Positions 46,519-57,745 of a stretch of 64,000 nt of DNA are shown piece after piece. The DNA comes from Buddleja alternifolia. Its lineage: Eukaryota; Streptophyta; Magnoliopsida; Lamiales; Scrophulariaceae. The translations under genes were made by a program, and so were the position numbers. The notes below the pieces were generated by a model. That model ran no database searches, was not told the origin of the DNA, and saw only the letters and a program-made list of their open reading frames with translations. The stretch lies in the NCBI GenBank assembly GCA_019426215.1, contig CM033403.1, positions 35,288,754 to 35,352,753 on the forward strand, written 5' to 3'. The stretch's first letter is position 1; the number at the start of each line of letters is the position of its first letter.

Positions 46519-48221
46519 ACGATAATCGGAGAGTATTTTGTAGTCGTGACGAAGAATTTGAGGTTGAAATGTCCCTTGATAGGAATTGTTGGGAGAGAAA
46601 GGTGGTGGTGCATGGAAATTGATGGACGTGAAATTAGTTTGACCTTTGGTCTGAATTTTATTGGAGAAAAATAAGAATTTATAATGAGAATTGTTCATTA
46701 AATTCTATCTTGTTTAGTCTACTGTATATGTATTTCGGCATTAATTAAATAATAAATATTTTTCTCTTTTTTCCTTTTTTTTTTTTTCAGTTGCAGTTTC
46801 ATAATGAGCTTTATGATTTTTTTAATTGGATGCAATTAATCATTTTTTTATTTCTTTTAGATTAAGGGTAAGATTGGCATTTCTTTATTTAATGCAATAA
46901 GTACTTGACCGTTTTATTTTGTATATTTATGTAACTTAATTAATCAGTGAAGTTATTGTGGTTTTTTGAGTTTTAAGTAGTGTTATTGCAGATATCTTAC
47001 ATGTTTATACTCCGACAAAGACTTTGAGTTTTGCCAAAGTTATCGTGGATTGTCAAGATGATACTGTGGTGCGTTAAATTTATTCTAGATTTATGAAAAA
47101 TGATATCTTAACACCTCATTCAAAAGTTTTTAACGAAAAACTCTATCTTATCAACTTTAATCATCACATATTTTTCTCTTAAAAAGACTTATCCAAATAC
47201 AACTTAACACCACATACCTTATTCTTAAAAATCCTTTTTCTCTACTATTTTAGGGGAAAAAATTTCGGAGACGAGCATGCCATCCAATTAGGACATTAAT
47301 TTTTTCCAGTTCATTTTCCTTTTTGTCCTTTCATTAACCATGTGGCGAACCGATCCGAGGTATTGGTGTAGTGATAATATTAAAACCGTGATAAGATATT
47401 CATAACGAGTGAGAAATTTATTTGCTTTATCACGATAATGAGTTTTAGTAACAAGCTAAGAATTCATTTCAAGTTGTCAAGTAATTAGTAACACATGTTC
47501 AGTGACAATACATATAGAGTGACAATAGTGGTACACCTATAGTGACCACTATTATCAATAGTATAATTAATATCTTTGTCACTAATTATAAAGAGTGACA
47601 ACTTCTATACAATTTTTGTCTCTGTTAAACATGAAAAACCTATTTTGTAATAAAATAAAAATTCTTGTCAAAGATCATTTGCTTTTTTGGTCACTGATAT
47701 TTTATTTCTTTAGTGTAATCCAATAAAGGAATAATAACTCTCAAATACAAGTTATTTCAGATAATTACTTTTTAAAAAGAAATTAATTCTCCAATTGTGT
47801 TTCAAATTTACTCAGTAATTAATTTAATTACTTCACGACCCAGGAAAAATTTACGCTTATAGTAGTTTTGTAGCTTAAGAAGTTAGATCAAATCTACATG
47901 GCTTGGATTAAACTTGAGCTCGTATAATTATTATATATATATTATATGCATATAATAAAAATAATATACTAACATGTGAGTATCGCAATTAATTTTTAAA
48001 TAAAAATCCATAAGTATAAGGATAATATGAATAATTCAAATTTAAAAAGTAAAACTAAAAATAAGTTAATCATAACTTTGTTCTAGATGTTCTCCCATGG
48101 ATAAACAATATATATAAAAAACCAATTGGTTTTGTGACTTCTTGGAGTCAACTTAAAGGAATTTTAATACAAATATATATCAATAATGATGATTTCGAAG
48201 TATTTTGGAAATGTATGGTTA
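46519..48221. other. Intergenic region between the two pectin methylesterase genes (part 1)
   Basis: No gene is supported. 47485-47715 is a truncated CACTA-like MITE related to 16684-17105: it shares 'gtgacaacttctatacaa'-type strings and ends in TTTCTTTAGTG. Confidence 0.5.
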
Positions 48222-48230
48222 TTTTTTATT

Positions 48231-48628
48231 GGGGTAATAACAATAATCCACCTGAACTTTGCGTGTTTTTACACTTTTTTATCTAAATTATTTTCGTTAC
48301 ACTTTTTCATCTCAACACCACGAGATTTGCACTTTCCTATTTATCAGCATATTCTGGCGGAATATTCCGCCGGAGTGGAGTTACTGTAAAAAAAATTTTT
48401 ACACTTTTTTATCCAAACTACTTTGTCCAAATTTTGTGTTTTTTGACACTTTTTTATCTAACTCTGCCGTATGCGCGAAACTTCGATGAAATATTCTGCT
48501 GGAATATGCTAATAGATAGAAAAGTGTAAAACCCATGGAGGTGTGATAAAAAAAGTGTAACGAAAAATAGTTTAGATAAAAAAAGTGTAAAAATACGCAA
48601 AATTCGGGTGAGTTATTGTTATTACCCC
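48231..48628. mobile_element. MULE-type MITE (398 bp)
   Basis: A perfect 9-bp TSD TTTTTTATT (48222-48230 and 48629-48637) flanks GGGGTAATAACAATAATCCA and its inverse GTTATTGTTATTACCCC. The long inverted repeats include 'gtgtttttacactttttt'. A GGCGGAATATTCCGCC palindrome lies at about 48356. Confidence 0.82.
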
Positions 48629-48637
48629 TTTTTTATT

Positions 48638-49201
48638 TGTACTGAAAAGATATAAATGTTAAAATTTCAAATTTAAGTAGACTTGCGCTCTGCTTGAAGC
48701 TTGTCAAATCAAGTCCAAAATAAAAATTTGTTTAGTATCTAGTCAAACGTGAGCTAAGCAAGGCAGACATCGAGCTCGGCTAGCTTATATTGACAACTCT
48801 ATGATTTGATTAGTAATTTTTCCTTGTTTTATCAAATGGACTTTTCTCAAAATTTTGGTTCTCCTCACACACATTTTTCTCCAAATGAAGGCAACATGTT
48901 TTGGAGAAGATAGAGAAATAGGGAGATTTCAAGTTTTATTTGAAGCCAACATACCTCCAAAGGGGGGAAACCATCCCGTGACATATTTGCCCTACATCAA
49001 CTGAGGGAGCTGGGGTTGATACTTGATCCGAAGCCTACCATAAAGTGACTTCACAAGGTTTTATAGGCATATAACACGTATATTAATCGTCGTATAATTG
49101 AGTGGATTATATCAACAGGATTTTGAACGAGGAATCCTCTTTTGTGACTCAGATTCTCCCACTCTAGTCGTTCACTCATTCACCTCTTTGTGGTTTTTTC
49201 T
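48638..49201. other. Intergenic spacer
   Basis: No gene or element ends were recognised. Confidence 0.45.
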
Positions 49202-49210
49202 CAAAACTCT

Positions 49211-49487
49211 GGGTAAAAAGCATTTCCCCCCAACCTATGTCACACAGAACACTTTGCCCACTATTCTAAAAATATTTGCACTATGTTCCCCCAAAACCTT
49301 TGATTTTTGTTGCAGAACACCCCTTTCGGCGGAATATTTCATAAATATTAGTGGAATATACGTGGAATATTCCATAAAGGAGTGTTCTGCAACAAAAATC
49401 AAAAGTTGAGGGGAAAGTTCAAAAAGTTTTAGATTAGGGAGCAAAGTGCAAAATATGACATACATTGGGGGCATATGTGTTTTACCC
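49211..49487. mobile_element. MULE-type MITE (277 bp)
   Basis: The TSD is CAAAACTCT (49202-49210) and CAAAACTCA (49488-49496), 9 bp with one mismatch. The ends GGGTAAAAAGCATTTCCCCC and GGGGGCATATGTGTTTTACCC are inverted repeats. The interior contains 'ggcggaatatt' and 'ggaatattcc', as does the neighbouring element at 48231. Confidence 0.8.
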
Positions 49488-49496
49488 CAAAACTCA

Positions 49497-49903
49497 GGAC
49501 CCTTTTCTGTGATCCTATTGCATTTTGACATAATATGTTACGGATTTTTTATATATATAATTATACGGATTTGACGACTTTAACGTTGCACCACAAAATT
49601 TACTTGTAACTAAATAAAAATACTATAATAGAGGCACCAATCTATAAATATGACATACATATAAATTTTGTAAGACATAAAAAAAATACTTTATTTTTTT
49701 CCTTTTCCCCTCAACAACGTAACATTATGTCAAAGAGTTAAATTTTCTAAACTAACTAATATATATCCTCCCAAAAAAGACCCCTTAAAAAAATGAAGTA
49801 AAAAACCAAGAAAGAAAAAGAAATTCCCTGATCCAATTTACTATATAGGAAAAATAAAAACTAAAATTTCACTAATTCAAAAATAGAACAAAAATGAATA
49901 TTA
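49497..49903. other. 3' flank of the 581-aa pectin methylesterase gene
   Basis: AT-rich sequence downstream of the minus-strand gene; it presumably holds its 3' UTR. No other feature is seen. Confidence 0.45.
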
Positions 49904-52127
49904 TCAGTTCTTGATCAGGCCAGAAGTATATGGTATCCCTTTACCAGCAATCCATGTATCACCAAGTAAATACTCTCCAGGGGTATACTTTACAGCTTCC
50001 TCCAGGGATATTTTCTTGTATCCAGGCCAGTTAACTCTTTTCGACAAATCCGATCCAGGGCCCTTATTATTCACCTCAGCGTACCAGCACGTATCCAGGT
50101 GCGCTGACGTGTCGTTCCAGGGCGACCACCCCTCGGGCCTGATAAATCCACCTATTTCAGAATCCATGACAATGGTCCTGGAATATTGTTTCCAGGGCCG
50201 TCCAAGGTACGTCTTGTACGACATGTCGTTGACAGGGTAATCGGGCCCTGGCAGGACGCGACAGTTCTGGAGGACAATGGCGGATGTCTCGTTGACAACG
50301 GTACGTCCCTGAGCCGTCAGCATGCACTGTTTTGCGGTGTCTTCTGGTTTCCTGATTAAGAATGTGCAGTTCTGGAAGACGGCCCTGGCGTTGCCGAAGA
50401 TGAAGTCAATGGTGCCGCTGATGGTGCAGTCGCGGTAGAATTGACGGTGGTTGTGGGCGTAGAGGGTGTCTTGGTGGCCGTCGATTTGGCAGTTGTAGAA
50501 GATGGCTTGGTCCCCGGTGACACGGACCGCGACGGCTTGGTGCATGCGGCCGCCTGCGGTGTTCTCGAAACCTATGTCCTTGGCTATGAAATTGTGACCT
50601 TCAACCACTGCATCATGATTACAAGATTATGATCATTGGTTATTGGTGAGAAAGTATACAAGAAAAAGTAGAAATAATGGGAAAGAAGAAATAAAAAAAT
50701 ATTGAAACGAAATTGCAAAATTCATCCCGTAACTACGCTGAGTTGGCGAATTTAACTATGTAAATTATGACACTTGATTAACTAATTTTCGCGCATTGAG
50801 GATAAGTTTTATCAAAAAATTGGGAAGTTAACCGGTCGGATACTCGAAAATTTGCACCTGTTTGGCAAATGAACTTAATTTGGGAATTTTCAATTTTGAA
50901 TGAAAAATCATCACGTGAGAATCGAAATACCACTTGGCATAACTTACTCGGTGAATTTGCAATTTTAGTCTTGTAAATTAAGATAAAGTGAAAATTTGAG
51001 TGTTAGGTATAGGACTAAAATTGCAATTTTCCTGGTAAAATCATGCGATGACGAAAATGTCGCATAATTTGTTTCGAAAACTTACCAACAGTTGCAGTCC
51101 AAAACGTTTCGACCCCTCCAAGTTTACTCTTGTTCCCGGTGATCTTCGTTTTCGTCGGTCCATCTCCAAGGAACATAACAGACCACATACCACTGTTAAG
51201 GTGAACATATTCCTCATACACACCTTCCTTAATATGAATGACAAATGTCTGATTGCTTTTAATGGGAATATCTTTCACTGCTTCATTAATAGTTTTATAC
51301 TTCCCCGATCCATCTTTCGCCACTACCACATTTGGTTTAACGTTTTCCAGGATCGTCCCGCTTGGTTTAGCGGGTTCAGGAGCCACCTGGACGAGTCCAT
51401 GGGTTTTCAGACCCATAAGCCGTCTTCCAGAGGCCTGGAAATCTGGAATCAGGACTTTTGAGAATTCGTTCATCAGGGCGAGTCCGTTAATTGTCAACTC
51501 ACGTGAGGCTTTCAATATTTGTCTCATTTCGTCGCTAGCGTGGCCTTTTGCTTCATCCAGGGTATCGAGGCACGTGTCCTGGTACGTTAACGCACCTGTC
51601 AGCCAGGTTTGAATATCGTCCACGAATCTCCTGAGATTTAACCCGTCAGATGAGTCAGACATGTCCTGGATGCTTCTTTGTAAATCCCTGATGGAATCAT
51701 CTAGAAGCTTCTGACACGTTTTGTATGCTTGAGCTGTCTCAGGGTCTTTCGTGGCTTTCTGGAGAGATTCTGATTGGTTGATAGCTTTGTAAAGCTCTTC
51801 GATTGCCACTTCGAAACCTGTTTTTATTAATATTTTTGGATCAGTCGTGTCTGAGGCCTTTTCGAGGCTGTTAATGCAAGTTTGATCGTAATACGTGTTT
51901 TGGCAGAGTTCTTCAATGGCTTTCTTTTTTGTGCTTATGTTAGTACCATTTTTGTTCTTGTCTTGACTGTATTTTGGCGGGACGCTTTTATATGTCTTTT
52001 TGTGTTTGTGTTTGAGGTGTTTTTTGACGAGAACTACGGCCGCAACTGCTGCACCTACCACCAGGATGGTGATGATAAGGCCGACGATGACTAATTTTTT
52101 CGGATTTGTAGATTTTTTTTCAGCCAT
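49904..52127 (-). CDS. Pectin methylesterase with PMEI pro-region (581 aa)
   Basis: Same enzyme class as the neighbouring gene. Two exons, 52127-51086 and 50607-49904, are joined by a phase-1 intron at the position of the last intron of the 598-aa paralogue; the intron inside the pro-region of that paralogue is absent here. A membrane anchor lies at about residues 11-34 and is followed by a very basic Lys/His-rich stretch. The PMEI pro-region has cysteines 75, 84, 138 and 186, and RRLM at 235-238 is the likely processing site. Catalytic residues are Gln371 (MHQ), Gln393-Asp394 (GHQDTLY), Asp415 (GTIDFIFGNA) and Arg484 (LGRPW). A complete reading frame and intact motifs argue for a functional gene. 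Confidence 0.95.
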
Positions 52128-52665
52128 TTTCGTTTTTTTTCGCGGAAATTGAAATTACAAGGGTGTTTGAGCAGAACACTCAAAGACCCCTGCAACGGGG
52201 AAAATTTCTCGGGAAATTGGCAGTACGGTCTGGACAAGAATTTTTCGTGTTGAAAAGGTTGTGTTCTGACAGGATATATATTTTGGTAGTAAGGTGTGGC
52301 TAAAAATAGAAAGAGTTGAAACATGACAGCACCTGAAATATGTGAAGCTGAGAGAGAATTAATCCTCAAAATATGGGAGTTTTAAAGGTAACTAAAATCT
52401 TGGACATTAATTTGGAAAAAAGTCTTGTTTTTCGACTCCGTAATTTAGATAAACCATCGATTTTCAGGGGATGAAATTTTTTTTAAAAAAAGTGTCACAA
52501 TTTCGATATTTGCCAACCATACATAGGAATTCTCAGTCATAATTTATTAAGTTAGAGAAGAAAATTTATTGATGTTCTAGTAAAATGTATGAATTCATTC
52601 TTCTTGCTAAACATATACAGTACAAATGAACATTTGTTCACAAATTTCATCGATATTCAAGTGCC
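52128..52665. promoter_or_regulatory. Upstream region of the 581-aa pectin methylesterase gene
   Basis: Non-coding. A TATA-like run (52274-52284, read on the minus strand as aaatatatatcc) lies about 150 bases above the start codon. Confidence 0.4.
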
Positions 52666-53176
52666 GATTGTGAAACACAGAAACGCGTTCATATCAGTAT
52701 TATGCCGCCTCCTCTTCCACGAAAAGATCTTGCCACCACAGAATCAGTGAAAAAGTAGTAAGAAAATAGTTTAAGCAAGGGATCAGATTCACATATTATG
52801 ATTAATTTAAGTACAATGATTAGAGTTTAACTAACGAATACTAGGTACGAAAATCGATCTTTTTCGTCAGTTTAATTAATAACTGTCACATTCTTAGTTA
52901 CTTAACTACTAGACTAGTAAAAGGAGAATCATATTCCAAATGAAACTTCCTGTAAAAAACTATGTAACATGATATATCATCTCCTTTTGAGTCAATTGAC
53001 TAGGAACGAAAAACAGAATCTTCTTTGAAGATATTTTCTAAATTGTTCAGATTCTTCGTTTTACTCTTATCCGAAAGGAATCGCCACTTGTTAGGAAGCT
53101 AGTGGCAACACTTGCATTTTTTTCCACTTTATTATTGTGTATCAATAATTTGTTCGTCCACTTCAGACCGAGCTTT

Positions 53177-53188
53177 CTATATAAAGGG
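53177..53188 (+). promoter_or_regulatory. TATA box of the 90-aa small-protein gene
   Basis: CTATATAAAGGG lies 77 bases before the start codon. The same string, inverted, lies at 59362-59373 before the paralogue. It also shows that upstream Met codons in the same frame (from 53112) precede transcription and are not the start. Confidence 0.8.
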
Positions 53189-53264
53189 AGCTCACCTAGT
53201 ACACTTTCAATTAAGAAAACTCGAAAATCATTCTTATATCCTCTCGTTTCTTCCATCTAGAAAA

Positions 53265-53537
53265 ATGGCAAATAAGGAAGATCTGGTTAGAATAGGCATA
53301 GAAGGCTTTGCATTAGTAGACAAATACATAGGAAAAAAGGGAAGGCCTTCTGCTCCGAAAAAGCCTACTCAAACTAATTGTTTGTACCAGTATCAGCCTC
53401 AGCAGGCTCACATTTATCAGGTAAAACCCGTTTCTGCAAATGAAAAAATGATGAAAAGTTACGAGGTGGTGCAGTTTCGTGATGGAGTCTCGGTTGTGGA
53501 CTACTCTAAGAGGAAATCTTCAACTGTGGCTTATTAG
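53265..53537 (+). CDS. Small plant protein of unknown function, 90 aa (copy 1)
   Basis: I do not recognise a named family. It begins MANKEDLVRIGIEGFALVDKY, a block shared with 57087-57419 and 59015-59284. A Lys/Pro-rich segment (GKKGRPSAPKKP, residues 23-34), a Tyr/Gln-rich centre (YQYQPQQAHIYQVKP) and a terminal block DYSKRKSSTVAY follow. There is no signal peptide or membrane segment; it is basic and probably soluble and partly disordered. The start is the first Met after a TATA box. A canonical-looking 3' end with 'aatataaa' lies at about 53682. It is 90 aa against 89 aa in the mirrored copy, with only scattered substitutions, so both copies seem to be under coding constraint. Confidence 0.75.
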   Translation: MANKEDLVRIGIEGFALVDKYIGKKGRPSAPKKPTQTNCLYQYQPQQAHIYQVKPVSANEKMMKSYEVVQFRDGVSVVDYSKRKSSTVAY

Positions 53538-54084
53538 ACTGTTAATGTTATGTATACGACGTAGTAGTATTAGTTAAGAATGCTCGTGTTTGTGATCGTT
53601 TGTATATGTAGTTAAGTACTAGCAATCCCCTGGCTTGTAGCTTGGGTGATGTCTGTAACACTTTTTATGTGTGAATATATGAATATAAAGTGTTTTTGCT
53701 TTAAAGATGAGAATTTTATTTACTGCTTCAATCAGAAACAATACTTAAATTGCAAATCCTGAAATGAATCTGCTAATTAAGATAAATTTGATGAATGAAA
53801 ATGAAATTGTGGAGAGCTGAAGATCAAAAATCATCGTTGGAAAATGGAAATGCTCGTGGAAGAGAAACATGATTGCTATAGTCATGCACTCTTGCATTAT
53901 GCCTTATTGTGGAACAAAATCTGCTACAGCGATAATCCCTGTTGAGATAAAGCTAAGTGGAAGATATAAGCAACATTAATTTGAATGAAAAAGTAACATC
54001 ATTCTCAAGCTTCTCCTTTAGATAGTCATATGAATTATGAACTCACTATAATATTGTATTATTAACAGAAATTCGACTCTATAC

Positions 54085-54668
54085 CATGGTTCAAAGTATC
54101 GGCTGATATTCGATAATATAGGCCGATACGTATCCGGATCGGCCCTTGCCGATCCGATAATATAGGGCGATATCTAATATTATCCGAGGTTATACATATC
54201 GCCGATAACATCCGATAATATCGGATGATATCGCCGATGCGATGATATTATCGGTTCGGTTATATTGGGATATTATCGTTGATAATATTGGCTAATATCG
54301 GGCATCTCGGATATTATTTTCAAGAACAAAACTTTCATTGATTTTTTATAAATATGCTTTAGCATATAATTTAATGGGTATATATTACATATACCTTGAA
54401 AACTTATGATATAATTATCAAAGTACTCTTTTCTATTACAAATTTAGGTTCGACAATAATATTATATTTAAATTATTCATATCTAATGCTATATTTTCTT
54501 TTACAATGTACCAATTAATGGAAACTTTTGTTTTCTATCTCTTTTTATAATTTTTTTAGCAACCTATCATGCATTATTTCGTATCGCCCAATAATATCCC
54601 GATACGCCGCGGCCGATATGGAACAACACCTGCCAATATTATCATTGATGCCGCGACTTTGAACCATG
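54085..54668. mobile_element. hAT MITE in the left arm (584 bp)
   Basis: A perfect 8-bp TSD CTCTATAC (54077-54084 and 54669-54676) flanks the terminal inverted repeats CATGGTTCAAAGT and ACTTTGAACCATG. The interior is a foldback of 'gataatatcggc'-type strings. The right arm keeps the empty site near 58264 with a single 'gtattgag' (the complement of a CTCAATAC variant), which confirms the insertion and its timing after the duplication. Confidence 0.92.
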
Positions 54669-54897
54669 CTCTATACTGCTAAAAAATACAGGCTAAGTAT
54701 GTAAAAAAAGGTACTTTTAAGAACTCTGGTCGACGTGTTTCACAGAAAAAGGATAGTAGAATTATCTATGGAATCTCAATTATTTGGGCGAAGACGATAA
54801 AAAGATATCCACAGGCAGGCTACTGAAATCTAAACATGAACCGTGTTATCCTGCAAGGTTAACTTGCCAACATTCAGATTCCTGGCCTATTTGAATT

Positions 54898-56067
54898 TAG
54901 GGGTGAGAATTGTTTTTGAAACACCGCCTGAACCGACCGCACCGCACCATTTTTGTCAATTTTCTAAGCAAACCTTGGTTTAAATTTTAAATAAAAACCA
55001 CACCGCCCTATGCGGTTTGGTTTCAAAATTAGTGTTAAAAAAACCGAACCGCACCGCCACTGCCTACATACATATATACATATTGCATATATATATTTCT
55101 TATTATTCTTTTTTAATTTGAACTTTTAGTTGATTTTACTCATAATACTATTCATATTTAGTTATTTAATATTTTTTATTGAATTGATATGGTTATATCT
55201 TTTACATGATTAATAATATGTTCAATCAACATTCGTGCTTGAGACTTTCAAAGTGATACTATCTTATGATAATTTAGTGTTATATTTTTTTAATATAATA
55301 GACACCTGGAGAGTTTTGACCAAAAAAAGTATTATAGATTATATTTATGACATTTGTTCTATTTAATTATCACAATTATTTATACTAGCAATGTCACGTT
55401 GGATCACCTATTATTTTATAACATTATAATATACTTTACAATATCCTATTGCAGATTTTAGTGCACAAATTTTAATAAACAAACAATTACAACATGTTGT
55501 ACCCAAAAAATTTACACCATGTCATTTGTTGTATTACTTGTTTATTTACAAATTTCTCGTCCTACGGTTCATACAAGCTAGATAAAGATATTTTCTTATA
55601 TATGAGTGTGTATTATTTGATATATTTATACATATAGTAAAATGTGTACATATTATATTTATACTCAGTGTAAAACAGATATTTAAAGTGATATACTAGT
55701 ATTTTTTTTCTTGTTCTAAACATATGATAGTACTCTTATATAATAATATGTAATGACACTAGTGTTTTTTTTAATGATTCATGGAGTTTTATCTTGATAA
55801 ATATTTCCCGGACAAGTATTTTCTTAGTTATGAATTATCATTATCTTTTTATTAATTAGTTTAACACAAAATATGACAAGCATTGTTTGCTTATTTAGTT
55901 TTAAAATGCAAAATAATTTGAAAAAACCGCCTAACCGCACAAAACCGCATAGTCGGTTTTGATTTACAAAACTGCAATTTCAAATTTTATTTCCTCCAAA
56001 CCGTACTGCGCAATTCGGTTTGAAATTAATAAAAAAAAACTGCAAAACTGAACCGCGATCACCTCTA
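54898..56067. mobile_element. hAT-type non-autonomous element in the left arm (1170 bp)
   Basis: TAGGGGTGAGAA and TCACCTCTA ends are flanked by TTTGAATT (54890-54897) and TCTGAATT (56068-56075). Sub-terminal 'accgcaccgc' and 'gcggtttgg' strings lie in inverted orientation. The right arm has the uninterrupted site near 58050. No transposase frame is seen. Confidence 0.85.
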
Positions 56068-56557
56068 TCTGAATTTATGCCCTTCTGCCCCACTTATCAA
56101 GAAACCGAAATTTAGAAAATACGTTCGTCAAAATTAAATAGAATATTAATCCCTTCCATACACATTATCACTCTGAAACTCTATTATGTTTGAATGGAAA
56201 TATCAGTTTTGCTGCATGAAATCTGCATCAAATTTTAATTAACTCAGAATTTCTGTTATATTGATCTTGTGGACATAAAGAATCAATTTTCACCGATGGT
56301 TCGATGAACTTCAAACAGAGAATAGATTCTGACTTAAATTATTGATGAGAATCCTTTCCTCTCCAAGATAAATATGCACCACCAAACGACACAAGATCTC
56401 TAGCACGTATCATACGTCAACATTATTATTCTCGATATGTCATATATTTACGTCATGTTGGCATACGTAATTTTGTTCACTTCTATCACTTTAAAGGTTC
56501 TTCTCTTTAATAGTCTCCCATTCACTTTCAATTGTATGGCTTCGGTTCGGCCAAACC

Positions 56558-56910
56558 TAGGGCTCAAAGACGGACTAAGCTACTCGATACTCGGCGCGAG
56601 CTCGATCGCTAAAAGCTCGTTTGACCTCTGTTCGTCAACGTATCAAACCAAGCTTGAACAACATTTTGTGTTTGATAAGTTTTGAAACTCGACTCGAGCT
56701 CGGCTCGATTAGTAAAATTGGTAGAAACATGTATAAAAAAGTCAAACTACTCAAGCTCGACTCGGGTTCGGCTCAATTAAAACTCATTTGAGCTAGGTTG
56801 GATTAACAATCAAACAATTAAGCTCAAACACAAAATTTGAAGCTCGATTGTAATTCATACAAGCTTGAACAACAACTCATTCAGCTCGACTCGACTCATT
56901 TACAACCCTA
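56558..56910. mobile_element. hAT MITE, 'CTCGAGCTC' family, copy 3 (353 bp)
   Basis: TAGGGCTC and CAACCCTA ends are flanked by GCCAAACC (56550-56557) and GCCAATCC (56911-56918), an 8-bp TSD with one mismatch. It is closely similar to 4088-4438 along its length. It lies just upstream of the 110-aa gene promoter. Confidence 0.82.
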
Positions 56911-56993
56911 GCCAATCCTGGTCTGAGCTAGAATACCCTCACAAAAGTTAGAGCGCTTGAGGGTAGTTTCGTCATTTTCATACCTCAAACTCC

Positions 56994-57003
56994 TCTATTT
57001 AAT
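56994..57003 (+). promoter_or_regulatory. TATA-like box of the 110-aa small-protein gene
   Basis: CTATTTAATA lies about 84 bases before the start codon, a spacing like that in the two paralogues. Confidence 0.5.
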
Positions 57004-57086
57004 ATCAGTTAACTCCTACCACATTTTCTCAACAAAAAACAACAATTTCTCTAAAACATTTCTCATTAATAACAAACATAAACAAA

Positions 57087-57419
57087 ATGGCCCATCAGGC
57101 AGACCTTGTCAAGATTGGCATGGAAGGCTTCGCAATAATCGACGAATACTTCGTGAAAAGGGGTACAAAACCTTATCCTCCACAAAAATCTCGAGCTCCA
57201 CAGAATCGTGCCCCGATTATACAAAGGAATGTGGCTGCAAAAAGGCCTCAACCAATCAACCATTACGTTTATCAGCCAACGGCATCTCATGTTTACCATG
57301 AAACTATAGCTTCTGCAACAGAAGCTATAGTTGTAACCAACCATGAAACAGCTATGGTGCGTGAAGGTTCGCTGTTTATGGATTTCCCAAGGAGAACGCC
57401 GAGTCGGAAGGCTTACTAA
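57087..57419 (+). CDS. Small plant protein of unknown function, 110 aa (divergent member)
   Basis: It shares the N-terminal block with the two copies in the duplicated arms: MAHQADLVKIGMEGFAIIDEY aligns without gaps with the first 21 residues of the 90-aa protein. A Pro/Arg/Gln-rich centre is about 20 residues longer, YVYQPTASHVY aligns with the YQYQPQQAHIY segment, and the C-terminus SRKAY matches the terminal -AY. There is no signal peptide or transmembrane segment. It lies in the 1.26-kb spacer between the inverted arms and is not itself duplicated, so it seems to be the older, independent member. The function is unknown. Confidence 0.72.
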   Translation: MAHQADLVKIGMEGFAIIDEYFVKRGTKPYPPQKSRAPQNRAPIIQRNVAAKRPQPINHYVYQPTASHVYHETIASATEAIVVTNHETAMVREGSLFMDFPRRTPSRKAY

Positions 57420-57582
57420 ACGCGCTTATTGTGCAATAGCACTTGTGATCTCTAGGCTTGTAACTTAAGCTCTTTATGCAGTTCTAATAAAATAAGCTCT
57501 ATGGAACTTTGAACTTATCATTATAATATAACACAAAGAAAAAGCATGAATCTTAAATATGATTTGATCTAACATTCTTCAT

Positions 57583-57745
57583 ATTTGTGCTCTTCCATTA
57601 GAAAACGGAAAACTGAAAAACATTAAAAGGATCTATCATAGTCTTAACCTATCTGTCATAATTTTTCAAAAATTATTTTTCACCCCAAACTCTGGCCTTC
57701 TCCACAGCAGCATCAACGCATGAACGGCTGCGATTTTCAAATTAT
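57583..57745 (-). pseudogene. Remnant of the 3' end of a BBE-like oxidase gene
   Basis: This ~160-bp segment matches 59994-60170 (the 3' part of the BBE-like pseudogene) in the same orientation; shared strings include 'atttttcacccc', 'cttctccacagc' and 'catcaacgc'. It corresponds to the region encoding the C-terminal [17 protein letters not shown] stretch. Small deletions remove the frame. It directly abuts the inner end of the right arm of the inverted duplication. Confidence 0.75.

Larger units (their letters stand above)
52670..56477 (+). repeat. Left arm of a ~2-kb inverted duplication
   Basis: This arm matches the reverse complement of 57741-59830 across its whole length. Matches include the upstream segment ('gggatcagattcacatatta'), a small-protein gene, the 3' flank, 'ctgctaaaaaatacaggcta' (about 54675), 'tctggtcgacgtgtttcaca' (about 54726), and the inner end 'ctcgatatgtcatata' (about 56432). 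Without two hAT insertions (54085-54668 and 54898-56067, plus TSDs) it is about 2.04 kb, close to the 2.09 kb of the right arm. Confidence 0.85.

Noticed and set aside
53112..53264. Longer N-terminus for the 90-aa protein (start at 53112)
   Set aside because: The extension lies upstream of and across the TATA box (53177-53188) and is not conserved as protein in the mirrored copy.
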